Source: Candidatus Poseidoniaceae archaeon
GTDB lineage: Archaea; Thermoplasmatota; Poseidoniia; Poseidoniales; Poseidoniaceae
Direction: 5' to 3'
Length of the DNA stretch: 43,621 nucleotides
Assembly: GCA_030747785.1 (NCBI GenBank)
Contig: JASLKC010000018.1
Coordinates: 1 to 43,621 of the forward strand
Shown piece after piece: positions 16,818 through 29,600 of this stretch. The position numbers and the translations under genes are program-made. Position 1 is the stretch's first letter. Each line of letters begins with the position of its first letter. The notes beneath the pieces were generated by a model, which saw nothing but the letters and a program-made list of their open reading frames with translations, did not search any database and was not told where the DNA came from.

Positions 16818-19800
16818 ATGCGTAAGTTAACACCCATAATCTTGGCGCTTTTGATGATGGTAAGCACCTCGCTTGCAGTAATTGATATCGCTGAGTTAGA
16901 CGATAGCCCAATGACCAATGCAGATGGCCGAACAGGCCCTGATGCTATGGTAAATGAAATACTAAGTCCTAAAGAGACTACAACCGACAGTATTACTGGA
17001 GAAATGAGAAATACTCTCAAGTCCGGTGATGCTGTGAACTTTGAGGCCTTCATCAGCAATGCTGGTGATACTGCCATCGATGAAATGGGCGTATCCGTCA
17101 CTGTATATCTAGCAGAAGACGGCGCTCGCGGTATGGTTGCAAAGGACTCCAGCGGCAATGATCTGTCGTGGACTAATGGTGACGTCGTTTGCGACGACAC
17201 CAATGTCTGCCCATATCTTGACCTGGCAGCCGGTGCAAATCTTGCTAACGGTAAGTACACTCTGAACTATCAGGGAGCTGCAATTGAGTGGCTTCCTGTA
17301 ACTGGCGACTATGTCGTCGTAGTTGAGGTCAGTGCCGGAGGAGATAGTGACCCTGGAAACGATTTCCAAGAAATCTTGGTATCTGTCACAGAGTGGACCG
17401 ACATAGTAGTCGATCTATCTTGGGACTCAGGTAAGGAAATTGAGGGAGGCGGCGGAGACAAGGCCTTCACTCTATCTGTATCGACCGATGGTTCAACAGA
17501 TTGGTCTGCTCGCAGTATTACCCTTGCTCTATCTATTACAGGAACACTAACCTCTGCAACCGATGGTGCAGGTAACGATATCCTTGGAACCACAACCGTA
17601 AGCGGTGTAGGTACCTCGGCTGTTGTCGAAACCTTCCGCCACGAGATGGATGCAAACAATACCACCACAGATTCTCGTCATACTCTGGCTACACCAGATA
17701 CTTGGGAATACTTTGGAACTGTTGCACCTGACACAAGTGGTACCTCTGGAGATTACTCCATTGAGGTCAATCTTGTGAGTTATGTCCTATATGGACAGAT
17801 GGCTGAGTGTGAAGAGACAGTTGAACGAACTTCCGCAGCAGGCGACCCTATAGTTGAGACCAACGTTCACTTCTGTGAGGTAACTTATCTGCAAGATGAT
17901 GTTGCATCTACAAGTGAGGATGAAATCGAAGGTAAGGTCCAGACATTCCACGACATTGGTATATCTTCACTAGTTGTGAATCAAGGATACCAAATGGATG
18001 GAAACGGAAACCCAATGGGTCAACCATCTATGCCTGGTCTAACCGAAGGTCCTCTAAATCCATCAATGAGTACAGTTCAAGCATCTGTTCGCCACCTTGG
18101 TAGTGACATGATGCAAACATACGATTGGTCCGTGGAGTTCAGTATTACAGACATATCAGGTAATGTATACACAGAAGTTGCTGACAGTTGCATGAATGGA
18201 TTTGGTCAAGACTATGTTCACGATTTAATTGGAAACGATCCAATGATGCCGGCAGTCATGGAAGTTGGACAAGCGTGTATCTTCTTTGATTTCGCACCTG
18301 GAATCTATGATATCTCTGCTACCGCTTCAATGGTCAATACAACTGTTACCGATATGTCCACATCTAACGATGATGCTGAACTAAACGAGCTAATCGCAAT
18401 GAATAACCGCCCATCTGTTACTCTAACTCTTGAGAATGATGGCGCAATTATTATCGGTTCTGAGTCAACGGTTACTCTGTCCGCAGATGCTATTGACGCT
18501 GATGATGATGCTGGAATGACCCTACGCTATGTATGGACTCACCCAGGACTTGTTGAGGGACAGGAGTCACCGTGCACCGGTGATGGACCCTCATTCTCAC
18601 AGTGTATGTTGATGCCAGTTGACAGTGATTGGGCAGGAGTTCACGCATACAGCGTAACAGTCTTCGATGCATACTCATCCTTTGCTAGTGACTCGACAAA
18701 TGTATTCATTTGGAATCACGTAGTTGCAACTGCTGCTACTGGTGATTTCACAATGGAGTACGACTTAACATACAACGGTGTAAATGAATTCACTATTGCT
18801 CTAGCACATGACGCAGCCGATACTCATACCAAGGATCTAACCGCATTCGGATACGCAGGTGAATACACCTCTGAGGCAGTTCTAGATTACAGTCCAGTGA
18901 CTACTTACGGTACTGAAGATGTTCATGCACAGTCGATTACCATCGGGTATGATGCTGCTGCTATGACACCAACCTCTGTGTTCTACGTCTCCCCTAACGG
19001 TATGTGGGCTATGCTAGATGCAGCCATCAGTACAGCAGGTAATGACGGAACCATTGATATTACACTTGCAGCCGCAAGTCCTGTACTATCCGGTGGAGAA
19101 ATCGCTATAATGGGAGGAGAACTAGTTGTAGTATCTCCACCTGATGCTACTCCAACAGATCTTGTAGTAAGCGCTTCGAAAGGCGGACACATAGATGCAA
19201 CTTGGGGATACACAGGTACACTTGTTAGTACAATTGACTATCTGAAAATCACTGTCTGCGATTCCGCAGGTAACTGTGATGACAAAGGCACTGGAACCAC
19301 AGACACTGTGTCTCTACGCCTTGATGGTCAGACTGAAACTACACACGGTGAAACTTACACAGTAACCCTTGAGATATGCCATCAAATTGCTCAGCACATT
19401 TGCAATCCAGTCAAGGCAATCGAATCAGCAACTGCTGATTCAGGAGTCGATGGAGATGCAACTGCAGATGCTCTAACCATTTCCAACAAGGATGACAATA
19501 CATGGACTGTGTCCTGGACTGTCGACGGAGATGCTTCTGATGTTGACCACTGGATGGTCTGCTTCGGAGATGCATCTTGGAGTGTTGCTGGAAATATGCC
19601 TTCTTCCAACTGTGTCGATGCAGCGGCTGGTGCAACCACCGCTGACGTCGGTAAGCCTGGAGCAGATGGTATGTACCACTTCACCGCAGTTGGTGTCGAT
19701 GCTATGGGCAACTACAACAACGACGTCGCTCTGAACAGCATGATTCTAGAGCGCGACTCAACCGACCCTGACCCCTGTGACACCCTCCTTCCACTGGAAG

Positions 19801-19955
19801 AGTGTGAGGACATTGGTAGCGCTGGTAGCGCAGAAGGTGTTCCAGGATGGACCTGGGGCGTTATTATCGGCCTAGTGGTCGTTGCCTTCGTAGTTGGAGC
19901 TTTCATCCTCTCCCGTGGTGGAGAGGGCGATGAGGGCAAGGACTGGGATTACTGA
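16818..19955 (+). CDS. Large secreted surface protein with C-terminal membrane anchor
   Basis: 1045 residues. A signal peptide (RKLTPIILALLMMVSTSLAV) is followed by a long Asp/Thr/Ser-rich extracellular part. Repeated beta-sandwich-like units are visible: a CARDB-like stretch (NTLKSGDAVNFEAFISNAGD), a PKD/cadherin-like unit with RPSVTLTLENDG and DADDDAGMTLRYVWTHPG, and two fibronectin-III-like units near the C terminus. The end is a single membrane helix preceded by VPGW (TWGVIIGLVVVAFVVGAFIL), then RGG and an acidic tail, which resembles an archaeal surface-protein anchor. GGAGG at 16806-16810 lies seven bases before the ATG at 16818, so that start is chosen over an ORF start at 16776. It is likely an abundant cell-surface or S-layer-like protein. 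A strong hairpin follows, and no family name can be given. Confidence 0.82.
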   Translation: MRKLTPIILALLMMVSTSLAVIDIAELDDSPMTNADGRTGPDAMVNEILSPKETTTDSITGEMRNTLKSGDAVNFEAFISNAGDTAIDEMGVSVTVYLAEDGARGMVAKDSSGNDLSWTNGDVVCDDTNVCPYLDLAAGANLANGKYTLNYQGAAIEWLPVTGDYVVVVEVSAGGDSDPGNDFQEILVSVTEWTDIVVDLSWDSGKEIEGGGGDKAFTLSVSTDGSTDWSARSITLALSITGTLTSATDGAGNDILGTTTVSGVGTSAVVETFRHEMDANNTTTDSRHTLATPDTWEYFGTVAPDTSGTSGDYSIEVNLVSYVLYGQMAECEETVERTSAAGDPIVETNVHFCEVTYLQDDVASTSEDEIEGKVQTFHDIGISSLVVNQGYQMDGNGNPMGQPSMPGLTEGPLNPSMSTVQASVRHLGSDMMQTYDWSVEFSITDISGNVYTEVADSCMNGFGQDYVHDLIGNDPMMPAVMEVGQACIFFDFAPGIYDISATASMVNTTVTDMSTSNDDAELNELIAMNNRPSVTLTLENDGAIIIGSESTVTLSADAIDADDDAGMTLRYVWTHPGLVEGQESPCTGDGPSFSQCMLMPVDSDWAGVHAYSVTVFDAYSSFASDSTNVFIWNHVVATAATGDFTMEYDLTYNGVNEFTIALAHDAADTHTKDLTAFGYAGEYTSEAVLDYSPVTTYGTEDVHAQSITIGYDAAAMTPTSVFYVSPNGMWAMLDAAISTAGNDGTIDITLAAASPVLSGGEIAIMGGELVVVSPPDATPTDLVVSASKGGHIDATWGYTGTLVSTIDYLKITVCDSAGNCDDKGTGTTDTVSLRLDGQTETTHGETYTVTLEICHQIAQHICNPVKAIESATADSGVDGDATADALTISNKDDNTWTVSWTVDGDASDVDHWMVCFGDASWSVAGNMPSSNCVDAAAGATTADVGKPGADGMYHFTAVGVDAMGNYNNDVALNSMILERDSTDPDPCDTLLPLEECEDIGSAGSAEGVPGWTWGVIIGLVVVAFVVGAFILSRGGEGDEGKDWDY

Positions 19956-20011
19956 TCTCAGATAACTTGCAAACCTCAGTAGGCTAGAATACAGCGCAAA
20001 GCGCTGGAGAG

Positions 20012-20061
20012 GCCCTGAGGAGCGGTTCGCCGCTTCTCAGGGCACCCCCCCTTTCTTTCAA
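20012..20061 (+). terminator. Strong UUCG-loop hairpin followed by a pyrimidine-rich tract
   Basis: GCCCTGAGGAGCGG (20012-20025) pairs with CCGCTTCTCAGGGC (20030-20043) around TTCG, giving a 14-bp stem with one G-T wobble. The following bases are C- and T-rich. A second small hairpin (CAGCGC-AAA-GCGCTG, 19992-20006) precedes it. This is the likely 3' end of the surface protein mRNA, acting as a terminator or an RNA-stabilising end. Confidence 0.65.
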
Positions 20062-20195
20062 TTTCTTAACGAACTTCGAGTTCTTACTTCAGAAGTTCAC
20101 TATTCTTGATCTCTATCTGTAACATCTTGTTGAGAATATAGCTTATCCAGATTATTTCATCGGTGTGAATTCTGTCTTGAGATTTGCAGTTCTCT

Positions 20196-20219
20196 CACAC
20201 GCGTATGCGCGCGCGTGCG
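20196..20219 (+). other. 24-bp alternating pyrimidine-purine tract (Z-DNA-prone)
   Basis: All twelve dinucleotide steps from 20196 to 20219 are pyrimidine-purine, mostly CG with a few CA, TA and TG. Such sequence can flip to left-handed Z-DNA under negative supercoiling. It also contains CACGCG and CGCGTG, which can form a 6-bp stem. It is a GC-rich island in an otherwise A/T-rich gap, 384 bases before the giant gene. Confidence 0.6.
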
Positions 20220-20224
20220 AAGAG

Positions 20225-20261
20225 CGATGTATTTTTTACATCGAATCGATGCTTTTTTTTT
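20225..20261 (+). terminator. Two mutually exclusive hairpins before a 9-T run (attenuator-like)
   Basis: CATCG at 20239-20243 can pair upstream as part of CGATGTA/TACATCG (20225-20231 with 20237-20243, T5 loop, 7 bp). It can instead pair downstream with CGATG (20247-20251, AAT loop, 5 bp), which is followed by nine T bases at 20253-20261. The downstream fold looks like a factor-independent terminator and the upstream fold would prevent it. This could control read-through toward the giant gene, or it may be a simple terminator with a chance alternative pairing. Confidence 0.4.
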
Positions 20262-20602
20262 GATTTTCAGAAATTATTGTTTCTATGGGTAGTTTAATTG
20301 AATGCAAATATTACCATAATAACAAAATGGAAAATCCATAATCATTGATTTTGAGTTGTTTTTCGACGGCGTCAATGCCTCAGTTTATACTCGTAGTAAG
20401 CCGTTTAACCAAGTATTATTATACCTTGAAAACGAGAAAAGATCCCGCTACCTAGTAGGCGCATGTTTTGCGGATATTTTTTTTTGAAACCACTCTCCAG
20501 AACCGCTCACTCCACGACTCTGTAAAAGCGCATGTACCCCAATCCTCATAAGGGATACAAAGCCTGAGATGCATTACATAAAGTCCGTAAGGAGTTGATG
20601 AC

Positions 20603-23600
20603 GTGATGTTGGTAAGCAAGAACACGAAGAAGAAGACCGCCATGGGTGGCGTGGGCATTGCCCTACTGCTCTGCATTTTGATGGCCCTGTCTCCAATGAC
20701 AGGTCTGGTGCAGAACGACGCTACCCCAGGGGAGAACGCAGAGTTTGTTGAATCGAACGAAGCAAGCGAGGATTATTTCGCACTCCCTGAGGTCTATGAG
20801 CCAGTACAGTATGAATATGATGCGTCCTCTGAATTAGAGGGCATGAGGTCACTGAAGCAGAAAGCCTTCCTCACCGAGGATGGAAACACTGCTCTATTGA
20901 CTTCCGCAGAACCGATGCACTTTTTGCGCGATGGTTCTTGGGAAGAGATAGACCTCAATATCGAAGCAACCGTTGACGGTTGGGAAGTAAAAGACAACGT
21001 ATACGAAGTTGTCTTCCCAAGCGAGCTTGATAACGGTGTTTCGATCCAGGTCCACCAGAACGTGGATCCAATCATTACCGGTATCAGACCGATAGTGATG
21101 ACTCTGGACGCATCCGGTGGAGCACCTATGCCATATATGGCAACTCCATCGAACGAGGAAGTCTCCGTTGGAGGTAACGTTCTGCGTTACCCTATCGCAG
21201 AAGGTTTCGATATCGACTACTCAGTCGAAGAGAACCAACTGAAGCAGAACCTCGTGATTCGTGAACGCCCAGTCCTAGAGGACAATGTAGCATGGTTAGG
21301 TCTAACCGAAACAATGCGCATGCCTGTAGGTCATGGACTATTCCTTGGAGAAGATCTTCTCAATGAGGAAATAACCCAGACTCAGGACGAACTCACAATC
21401 CGCAATTTGGAAACTGGAGAGGTACTTGCTACCATCCCAGTTCCAATAGTTATGGAAATGGAAGCAGATGAGCCATACCATGCAACTTACTTCATTCAGT
21501 CGTTTGGCCAAGAAGTGGTCATTACTACTGCTGTAGAAAGTGGATGGTTATTGGATGAAGATCGCCAGTACCCTCTGGCAATCGACCCATCGGTCAAGGT
21601 TTACAGTGGCTCTGGTGGATACTGCTATGTCTACTACGCTAACTGTTACTCCGGAACATACCGCTACATGTACCGCTACTACTCTACCATTTACTACTTG
21701 CCTTGGAACAAGTACACCTTTACCAGTTCCAACGCTCTACCTACTGGTGCAACTGTTGAGAAAGTTCAGTGGAAGCAGTACGTTAGTTACAGTTACAGTT
21801 ATTCCTCTAACTCAATTACTGCAGTAGTAATGGAATCTTGTGGAATGTCTAACAGATACAGCTGGTCTATTCCATCTGCATCCTGTTCAGGTGCGCTTTC
21901 AACAATAGCTTACGGCTATGGTGGAACCACTCAGCGTAAGATGATTAGTTCCGCTTGGAACTCAGCAGGTGCTGCAACCTTCTCTACAGGAACTGGATGG
22001 AAGACTGCAAAGTTGTGTAACACCGCAACTACTTGTGCTGCATCTGGTAGTCATAGCTACATTACAGCAGCTCTTGCTAATGGTGGAACTGTCGGAATGA
22101 GTTCACATTATACCACTTCGACCTATATCTACCACTACGCATACAACGGCGGTTCTTCGAACAGCTATCTTCAGGTTGTTTACTCCGGTGGATCTGACAC
22201 GGACGCTCCAAAGAGCAATTTCGTGCCATATTCTGGAATAACCACCTACAAGGAAGGTGCTAGACAATTCCACGCTGTATTCGAGGATATGTCTGGAATC
22301 GATACAACCACTGCTGGTTCACCACACCTCCATTACTCGATTAACAACGGTTCTTACACCGCTGTTAAGGCGACAACAATTGGAACTTGTTCATCATCTG
22401 ATAGTGATTGTATGTTCAAGGCAAAGACCGGTGGAATCTCCACTGGCGACTATGTGAACTACTACTGGGCATTCCAGGACTTGGCTTCAACGGCAAATTC
22501 AGGAACCGACCCATCTGGTGGCTCTGGAACTCCAAGCACAGCAACTGCACCATCAACCACATACTGGTTCTTTGTTGATGATGTTGTTAATGGCGTAGAT
22601 GACAAGAAGATGACAGTGTTAATCGAGGACCGCTATGCAGGTTCAGCATTCACACCAAACAAGTTCTTCGATCAGCAGTTGACATATTATGACAACTCTG
22701 ATGAGTATGTAATGGAATTCGATACAAGTGACTGTGGAACTGGAAGCAATTCCTGCTGGTACGGTACCGATAACTACTACTTCTACAATCAGTGGGCTAT
22801 TCACTGGACTACAACCCCGAGTTACGGATACAATGGAATGGGTGGTACCAAGTCTGGAAGATTGAATATGCACGTTGATGATGGCGAAGCATCCTCTTTC
22901 ATCAGTGTTAGCGCAAAGCATGGTCCAGGAATGAACCTGATCTACCTTTACGATAGCTCTCTAAATGATTGGGCAATAGTTGGTCTTGATGGAGACGTGG
23001 ATTCCTCCGGTATGCAAACTGGAATCGAAGATACTCTCTCTGGCGGAACATCCGCTAACAAGAGGTCAACTTACGGTTATACCGATGCCTATCTAGTCGA
23101 TATCCCCGGTGACATCACCGGAACATTCGGTAAGCACGATTGGAACGCAACCTACAGTTCATCCAAGTCAAATTGGATGTGTGTCGGTACTAACAGATGG
23201 ATGTACTTCTTCCGTTCGTCCAGTTCCAACCCATTGTGTACTTCTGGATACTACTACATTTACAGTACCAGCTACAACTGGAATGGAATTGCACAAGGAT
23301 CTGGATACTACGGTCGTATGGCATCTACTGGCGGAGTTAGCTACAAGGTAGCAAGCGTCGCCCCAATGCCAGATACCTACGCTCCTGAAATGGATCACAT
23401 GAAACTACGTGATTCGCATTCGAAGGACCGAACCTTCACTTGGACAATTGGAGATGCAGGAGAGCCACCATCTGGTCTGAATGTATCTACAACTGCCGGA
23501 GTAGGACCAACAATGTACTACCGCATTACTGATGCGGATGGAACTGTTGGTACTTGGACTTCCAAGGTTCTATCACCTGATTCAGCACGCGCATCATGCG

Positions 23601-26600
23601 TAGTTGGACAATGTGAGTGGTCTACTTCTCTAGATGATATGGAACGTAGTAGCAGCGTTGAATACTACGCTACTTCACAGGATGTTTCACCTGCATCGAC
23701 AGGAATCAATTCAAACACCACTTCGACTAACTCCTTTGAGGTTGGAGACCCAACTAAGGTCTTCATTGTCGAGTGGCACGACATGGGTTACACACAGACC
23801 TACACATGTACCTACCAGGTGCTAATGTATGACGTAACCAATGAGATTGAGTTCCAGTATGATACTGGTTGCCAGACATACTACGACTACGCTACAGTTG
23901 GATATCAAGACCAAACTCGTACCAAGGGTGCTACGCTACGTGAATCACAAGCGTACATGGCTGGCGCAAATGTTCACACTACCAACTACCGTATTGGTAC
24001 TGACAGTAATGGACACGGCTACGAAGAATTCGATGCTGGACTCGCTCTCGAGTTACCAACATACGATGTAGCTATTGCTGGCACCAGTAATGGTGGCCCA
24101 TATGGTTCATACTGTGTCTCATCCTACTGGTGGAATACCTACAAGTCTGGATGCAACGCAAACATCGACCTACCTGATGGATTCACCTTCGAATACTTCG
24201 GTACCGAATACAATGGTTCCGATTCGAAGAACCGTGTCCACCTTAGTCGAATGGGTAGCATGTACCTCAAGGACGATGGATCTACTGCACTACAGCAGTC
24301 CATCACTACTTGGTACAGCAACATGCCAGATCTTCCATACTCTGGAAATCAATACTCTAGACCTGGAACAATTGCTCCATGGTGGGGTTACTACAGCAGT
24401 TACTACTGCTATGACAACTCCGCACTGGACTGTTCTCTCAGGACTCGTGTAGTTCCATTCGAGGGTAAGGGAACAGACCTATCCGCGGATCTAGTCGGCG
24501 GACCACACACTTGGTCCCTAATCGACTCACCGATTCGAGTCAACCCAACTAACGACTACCTTTCAATCAGTGGCGATTTGACCATTGAGCCTGGTGTAGT
24601 TATACAGGTTGCAAACGGAAAGGGAATCTCCTTTGATGGTAATTGTGACACGTTCACAGCAACAGGTAACGCAACTGACCCAATCCTCTTCGAGGGTATG
24701 GGTGGTACCTCATGGAAGGGACTAGCGTTCACTGGTGCTTGCAGCACTCCTGAAGGAACCGATGACCGCCACGCAATGTCGTACGTAGACTTTGCAAATA
24801 CAACCGATGCAGCTATTGCAGCAGGAAGTCGCCACGGCTCTTCCCCAAGTAGTAACGCAAACGTTGGCAACTTCACAATGGACCATGTAACCTTCACCAA
24901 TGTCGGTGAAGCGTTCTCCCACGGCTCCGGCCAGGGAACAGTCCTTGTAATGTCGGACTTCGAAGTTAACGGAGCAGCAGATGCTTGTTTCAACTTCGCA
25001 GAAGATTCTGAGGTCACACTAAGTGATGGTACAATGGATGACTGTAACACCAACGGCAACAGCTGGGGTGGAGCGGTCGTCAACTATCCAGGAAGCACTG
25101 CAGGATCTCTTACAATGGAGAATGTTGACATCAGCGATTCCAATGTGAATCTCATTGATGTTGATCTTGAGAATGTCTGGATTAGTAACGTTACTGGAAG
25201 CACTACCTCCGCACAGAGCGGAGCAGTGTTGAACTCCGATGGAGAAGGCGCTCTGTATGTCTACAACCTAGTCGCAGACGGTTACTCCTCTGGAAGCACC
25301 GGTGCTCTTGACAGCATCTCTATGGACACAGTCGATATGGGAAGCGCTGACTTCAGCATCGTACCAGGTGGCAGTTCAAGCACAGCAAATGGACCATCCG
25401 GGTCCTCGGCAACCATCAGCGGTCTAACTGCTGGTGACCTGACAATGTCCAGAACAGCACCATCTCTCGACGACATTTCTGTCGGAGCATTGACTGTATT
25501 AGGTAACGCACCAGGTGCGACCATCCTCGATGTTATCGGAGGAGACAACTGGGCAACAACTGGAATCTCAGTCTCTGGCTGTGGATACACCCTGATGGGT
25601 AACAATGTTGACACTGACTACGTCGCTGGATCCTGTTCAAACTCGGCAGCTCCGAACACTATTATTCTGAGCGATGTCGATGCAACATATACCGGTAACC
25701 AGAATGCTATCTATGCACGAAACTCTGCAATCACCATCGGTGATGGTACAGTTTCGATGCCTTCGTCATTCCAAAACATGGCAAAGGCATCCACTAACGG
25801 AAAGATTGTTCTAATCGGCGTTAGCGAAGATGGCACAGACTGTGACGGAAGTTCTGGTTGTAATGTTAACTCTGGAAGTTCTGGAGACATCTTCTTTGGT
25901 GGCATTGCTACCGTTAAGGTGTTCAAGTTGCTCGGCAGCGGTACCAAGTCGTACCGCTCCGGACACACTGTTCAGGCAACCGTTGTTGACGGAGGCGCAG
26001 GTCTGTTCACTGTTGGAACTCACAAGACCGATTCCACAGGTACAGCAGATACATGGGTTATCACATCTGATGACTCAGGTAACTCCTACACCGACCACAA
26101 CCTAGCAGCATGGGGACCATCTGGTCAGAACGAGACACTCGTTACTGATGCATGGTACCCAGGAAGCTTTGGTGCCGGTGACACAATCGAGCTACGCCTT
26201 GAGCCAGCTCCAGTTGCTCTTAACGGAACCAGCATGGACTGTAACTATCTGTTAACTCATCCAGAAGCACAACTTGGATACAACAGTGTTACTAACACAT
26301 ACATTTGGGAAGGTAAGGTTACCATGTCTGGTGACATGAATATCGACGGTTGTACCATCATCATGCGAAGCGTATTCCGTGTCGCATCCGATGCTACAAA
26401 CAGCCCAACCCTAACCATTAGCAATGGTGGTTCCCTGACTTTGGAGTCGATCTCCACTTCGACTGGAACCCTCAAGGCCCTTTCGGCGACCTACCCATTG
26501 AACTTGGATATGGATGGCGGTAGCCTAATCGTTGACAATGGAGTAATTTCGAATGTAGCAGGTGGAATCAACCTTGATTCCGGAAGCCTGACTGTGTTCA

Positions 26601-29600
26601 ACTCTTCGATGATTTACGGTAATGCAGGCGCATCAGCTTCTGAGGCTACTATCTATGTTAACGGTGGTACTCTCGACTTTGATGATTCGACCATCATGAA
26701 CTCAGGTCAGACCGGTATCGGTTTGATGTTTGAGGGTGGCGGCGGCGCAGTCGACAACATCGTTGTCAAGAATGCAGCTACTGGAATCTACTCGTACAAT
26801 GCAGCACCAACTGTAAACGGATTTACCCTAACTGACAACACTGTCGGTGTGGATGTTTACGGTGGAATGAGCCTACCTACAATCTACCGCAGTACCTTGC
26901 TATCTGGCGAGTCTACTGGTTGGACAACCTACGCAATCGACCTCTCTTCCTACTTAGGAACTGACGATTACCTTCAGGTTGGATTCAACTCTATCTACGG
27001 TGGAGGAAACGCTCACCCAACGTACAATTATGCTACTTCGAAGTATTACATGATGTACGATCGTATGAACATCGAGCTAGAGGACAACATGGGTAACAAG
27101 TGGAATGTCACTGATGAAACTCATGACGGTTATTATGACGGTTCCATGGGAGGCGCTGCTGGCGCACCATCGTATCACTGCAACTATTACGGTTACAGTT
27201 ATACAGAGTGGTATGGTTACAATTACTTCTACTACTTTAGCCAATATGGAGGATACACTCAATCTCCATCAGGTTACAACGACTATCCAACCGACTTTGG
27301 ATTCCGTTGGGAAGATACTGACAGAACACCGTCACAGACCTACCCAATGATGTACTGGGGATACTACTACACCTCCGCCCACGGTGGACAAGGTGTATAC
27401 AAGCCACCTGAAGGGTACAATGGCCTATGGGGCAACTACAACGTATGTCTCAACTACGCTTATTCGTACTACAACAACCCAGGTGACGGTACTCGACTAG
27501 CGTACCCTGCAGTGGATATATCTGGAGGCAACATTACTGGTGCAACCATGTATTTCGACGTTCTGCACAACCGTGCTGACAACTATCAGGACCGACTTGA
27601 AGTCGTTGCTCGAACTGGAGATGATCCAGGTGACGAGGACGACATGGGTCTCTACATGCGTGAATCAGGAACTCCAAGTTTCTCGTCCGGTACCATCACT
27701 GGTGCTGACAACGGTATTGAAATCGGAGGCTCTTGGGCTGCAGCAAACTTTGATGCAATCACAGTGACCAACCCTACTAATGCTGGTCTTGAAGTCACAG
27801 GATCTGCAGTAACCACAGTTGACAACCTAGCTGTCAACGGAGGAAACTACGGTGCTCTACTAGGTGCAGCAGCATCTGGTAATGTTGCCATGTCTAATCT
27901 CGCAGTAGATGGAGCAGCATTGGCTGGTGTCTACTACGTTAAGGACGTAGCAGGAGATCTAGATGGAACCATTGAGAATTGCGCAGGATCTGCAATCAAG
28001 TTCGGTTCAAGATCTAGTAAGGATATTTCATGGACTGGAATGAACCTCGCTACCAACGGTGTTGGAATTGAAACAGCAGGTACAGGTAAACTAACCTTGA
28101 TTGATTCAACCTTTGCAAATACTGCAGATGTATTAATCACGGGTTCAGCAACTGTTGACTTCGTCGAAGGAGACATTGATGTTGATAGCGTTGCTTCCAC
28201 AGGTTCTGGAGTCTTCAACCGTATTCGATTACTCGATATTAATGTAGAAGCAGATTCAGGTGTAGTATCTGGAGCAAATGTTGTTCTAAAGAACGCAGCC
28301 GGATCTGTCACTGGATATGCAGCAACCGATACTAATGGTGATGCTAATGATCTTCGCTTTACCACAATAACTGTGGACAGCTCAGGTAAGACAGTCGTCC
28401 CATTGAGTGGATACCAAGCAGTTACTGTTGCTAAGGTTGGATCTTACTATTACAGTGGTTCTTCCAGCAACGCTGGAGATTTCAGATATGCCTTTGACTC
28501 ATTGTCATTGACAGATACCTCTGGAAACTCGCACACTATGGACCTCGTCAATAGTGTTGATGCACGTATTTGCTACAGTTTCACATCTACTAGCTATGTA
28601 CAGACCGCAGCGTGTGCAAACAATTTGAACACTGGTGCTTCGAGAACATACTCCTCAGGATTGAAGGAGTACGGATACTTTGGTGCTACACCTCTTGACA
28701 TGAGTAATCAAGTCATTATGATGGACGCTCCTATCTTGTATCTCGAAGGTGACTCTACCCACAACTGGAATGGAACAACTGTTCTTTCAACTGGTTCGTA
28801 CACCTATTACGATGCGTCATGGTGGATGTCAACTTACCCTTACGGGGCTGAGTTATACATGCACAATGTGGAAGCAGTTGCAACTGCAGTTACTTCTGAA
28901 GGCAAAACACAAGGTATGTACATTGGTTACCCTGGATGGAACGACATCGTTCCAAACGTTGAGAACTCATCCTTTAGCGGCCTTGCAACCATTGTCTCCA
29001 CATGGGGATACAATTACGCAGGTTCAGCATACAATTGGGGTGCCGACTTCTACGTAGTGAAGAACACCGTCATTAACCACTTTAGAGACCGCGCTCCTCT
29101 TGGAGCGTATGCTCTACAGGACATGTGTTTGAATGCAGGTGGTAGTAATAACACTGAAATTAGTGGTAACACGCTATCTAATTGTGCAGTAGGAATTTCC
29201 CTTCGAAGGACAAACTTCTACAGCCAATACAACCAGTCTTACTGGGGTGCTGACGATGCGATCATTGACGATAACACGTTCATCGACACTGAAGGGCTTG
29301 AGATTTGGTTCATGCTGAACTCATACTCAGATGGAGTTGAAATCACTAACAACGTGTTCAAGGGTTCATCTTCACCGCAATACGGTATTTACACCCAGGA
29401 CGCTACAACAGATGACTTACTGATTGATGGCAACACGTTCTACAATTCGCAACAAGCGATTTACATGCGTGGTGCATTAGATTGGACCATGACGAACAAC
29501 GTCATCTACGGAGACAGTGATTCGTCTCACGCAGGTATCTATTCACGAAATGGATACGGCGTGATTGACGGAAACACACTCGTCGATGCAGACGGTGGAA

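Larger units (their letters stand above)
19956..20602 (+). other. 647-base non-coding region between the two surface protein genes
   Basis: No credible gene lies here. From 5' to 3' it holds a small hairpin (19992-20006), a strong terminator-like hairpin (20012-20043), an alternating pyrimidine-purine tract (20196-20219), two overlapping alternative hairpins and a 9-T run (20225-20261), an A/T-rich stretch with TATA-like sequence around 20409-20423, another 9-T run (20477-20485), and the TAAGGAG ribosome binding site of the giant gene at 20588-20594. The length and amount of structure are unusual for this otherwise compact window. Confidence 0.7.

Noticed and set aside
20459-20535. GCGCATGT repeated at 20459-20466 and 20528-20535 upstream of the giant gene
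   Set aside because: An 8-bp match 69 bases apart in a 647-base gap can occur by chance, and no palindrome or spacing logic supports it.
24556-25083. 175-codon minus-strand frame opposite the giant gene, and many shorter ones
   Set aside because: The sense frame is continuous with recognisable domains, and the antisense products are Pro/Ser/Val-rich without features.
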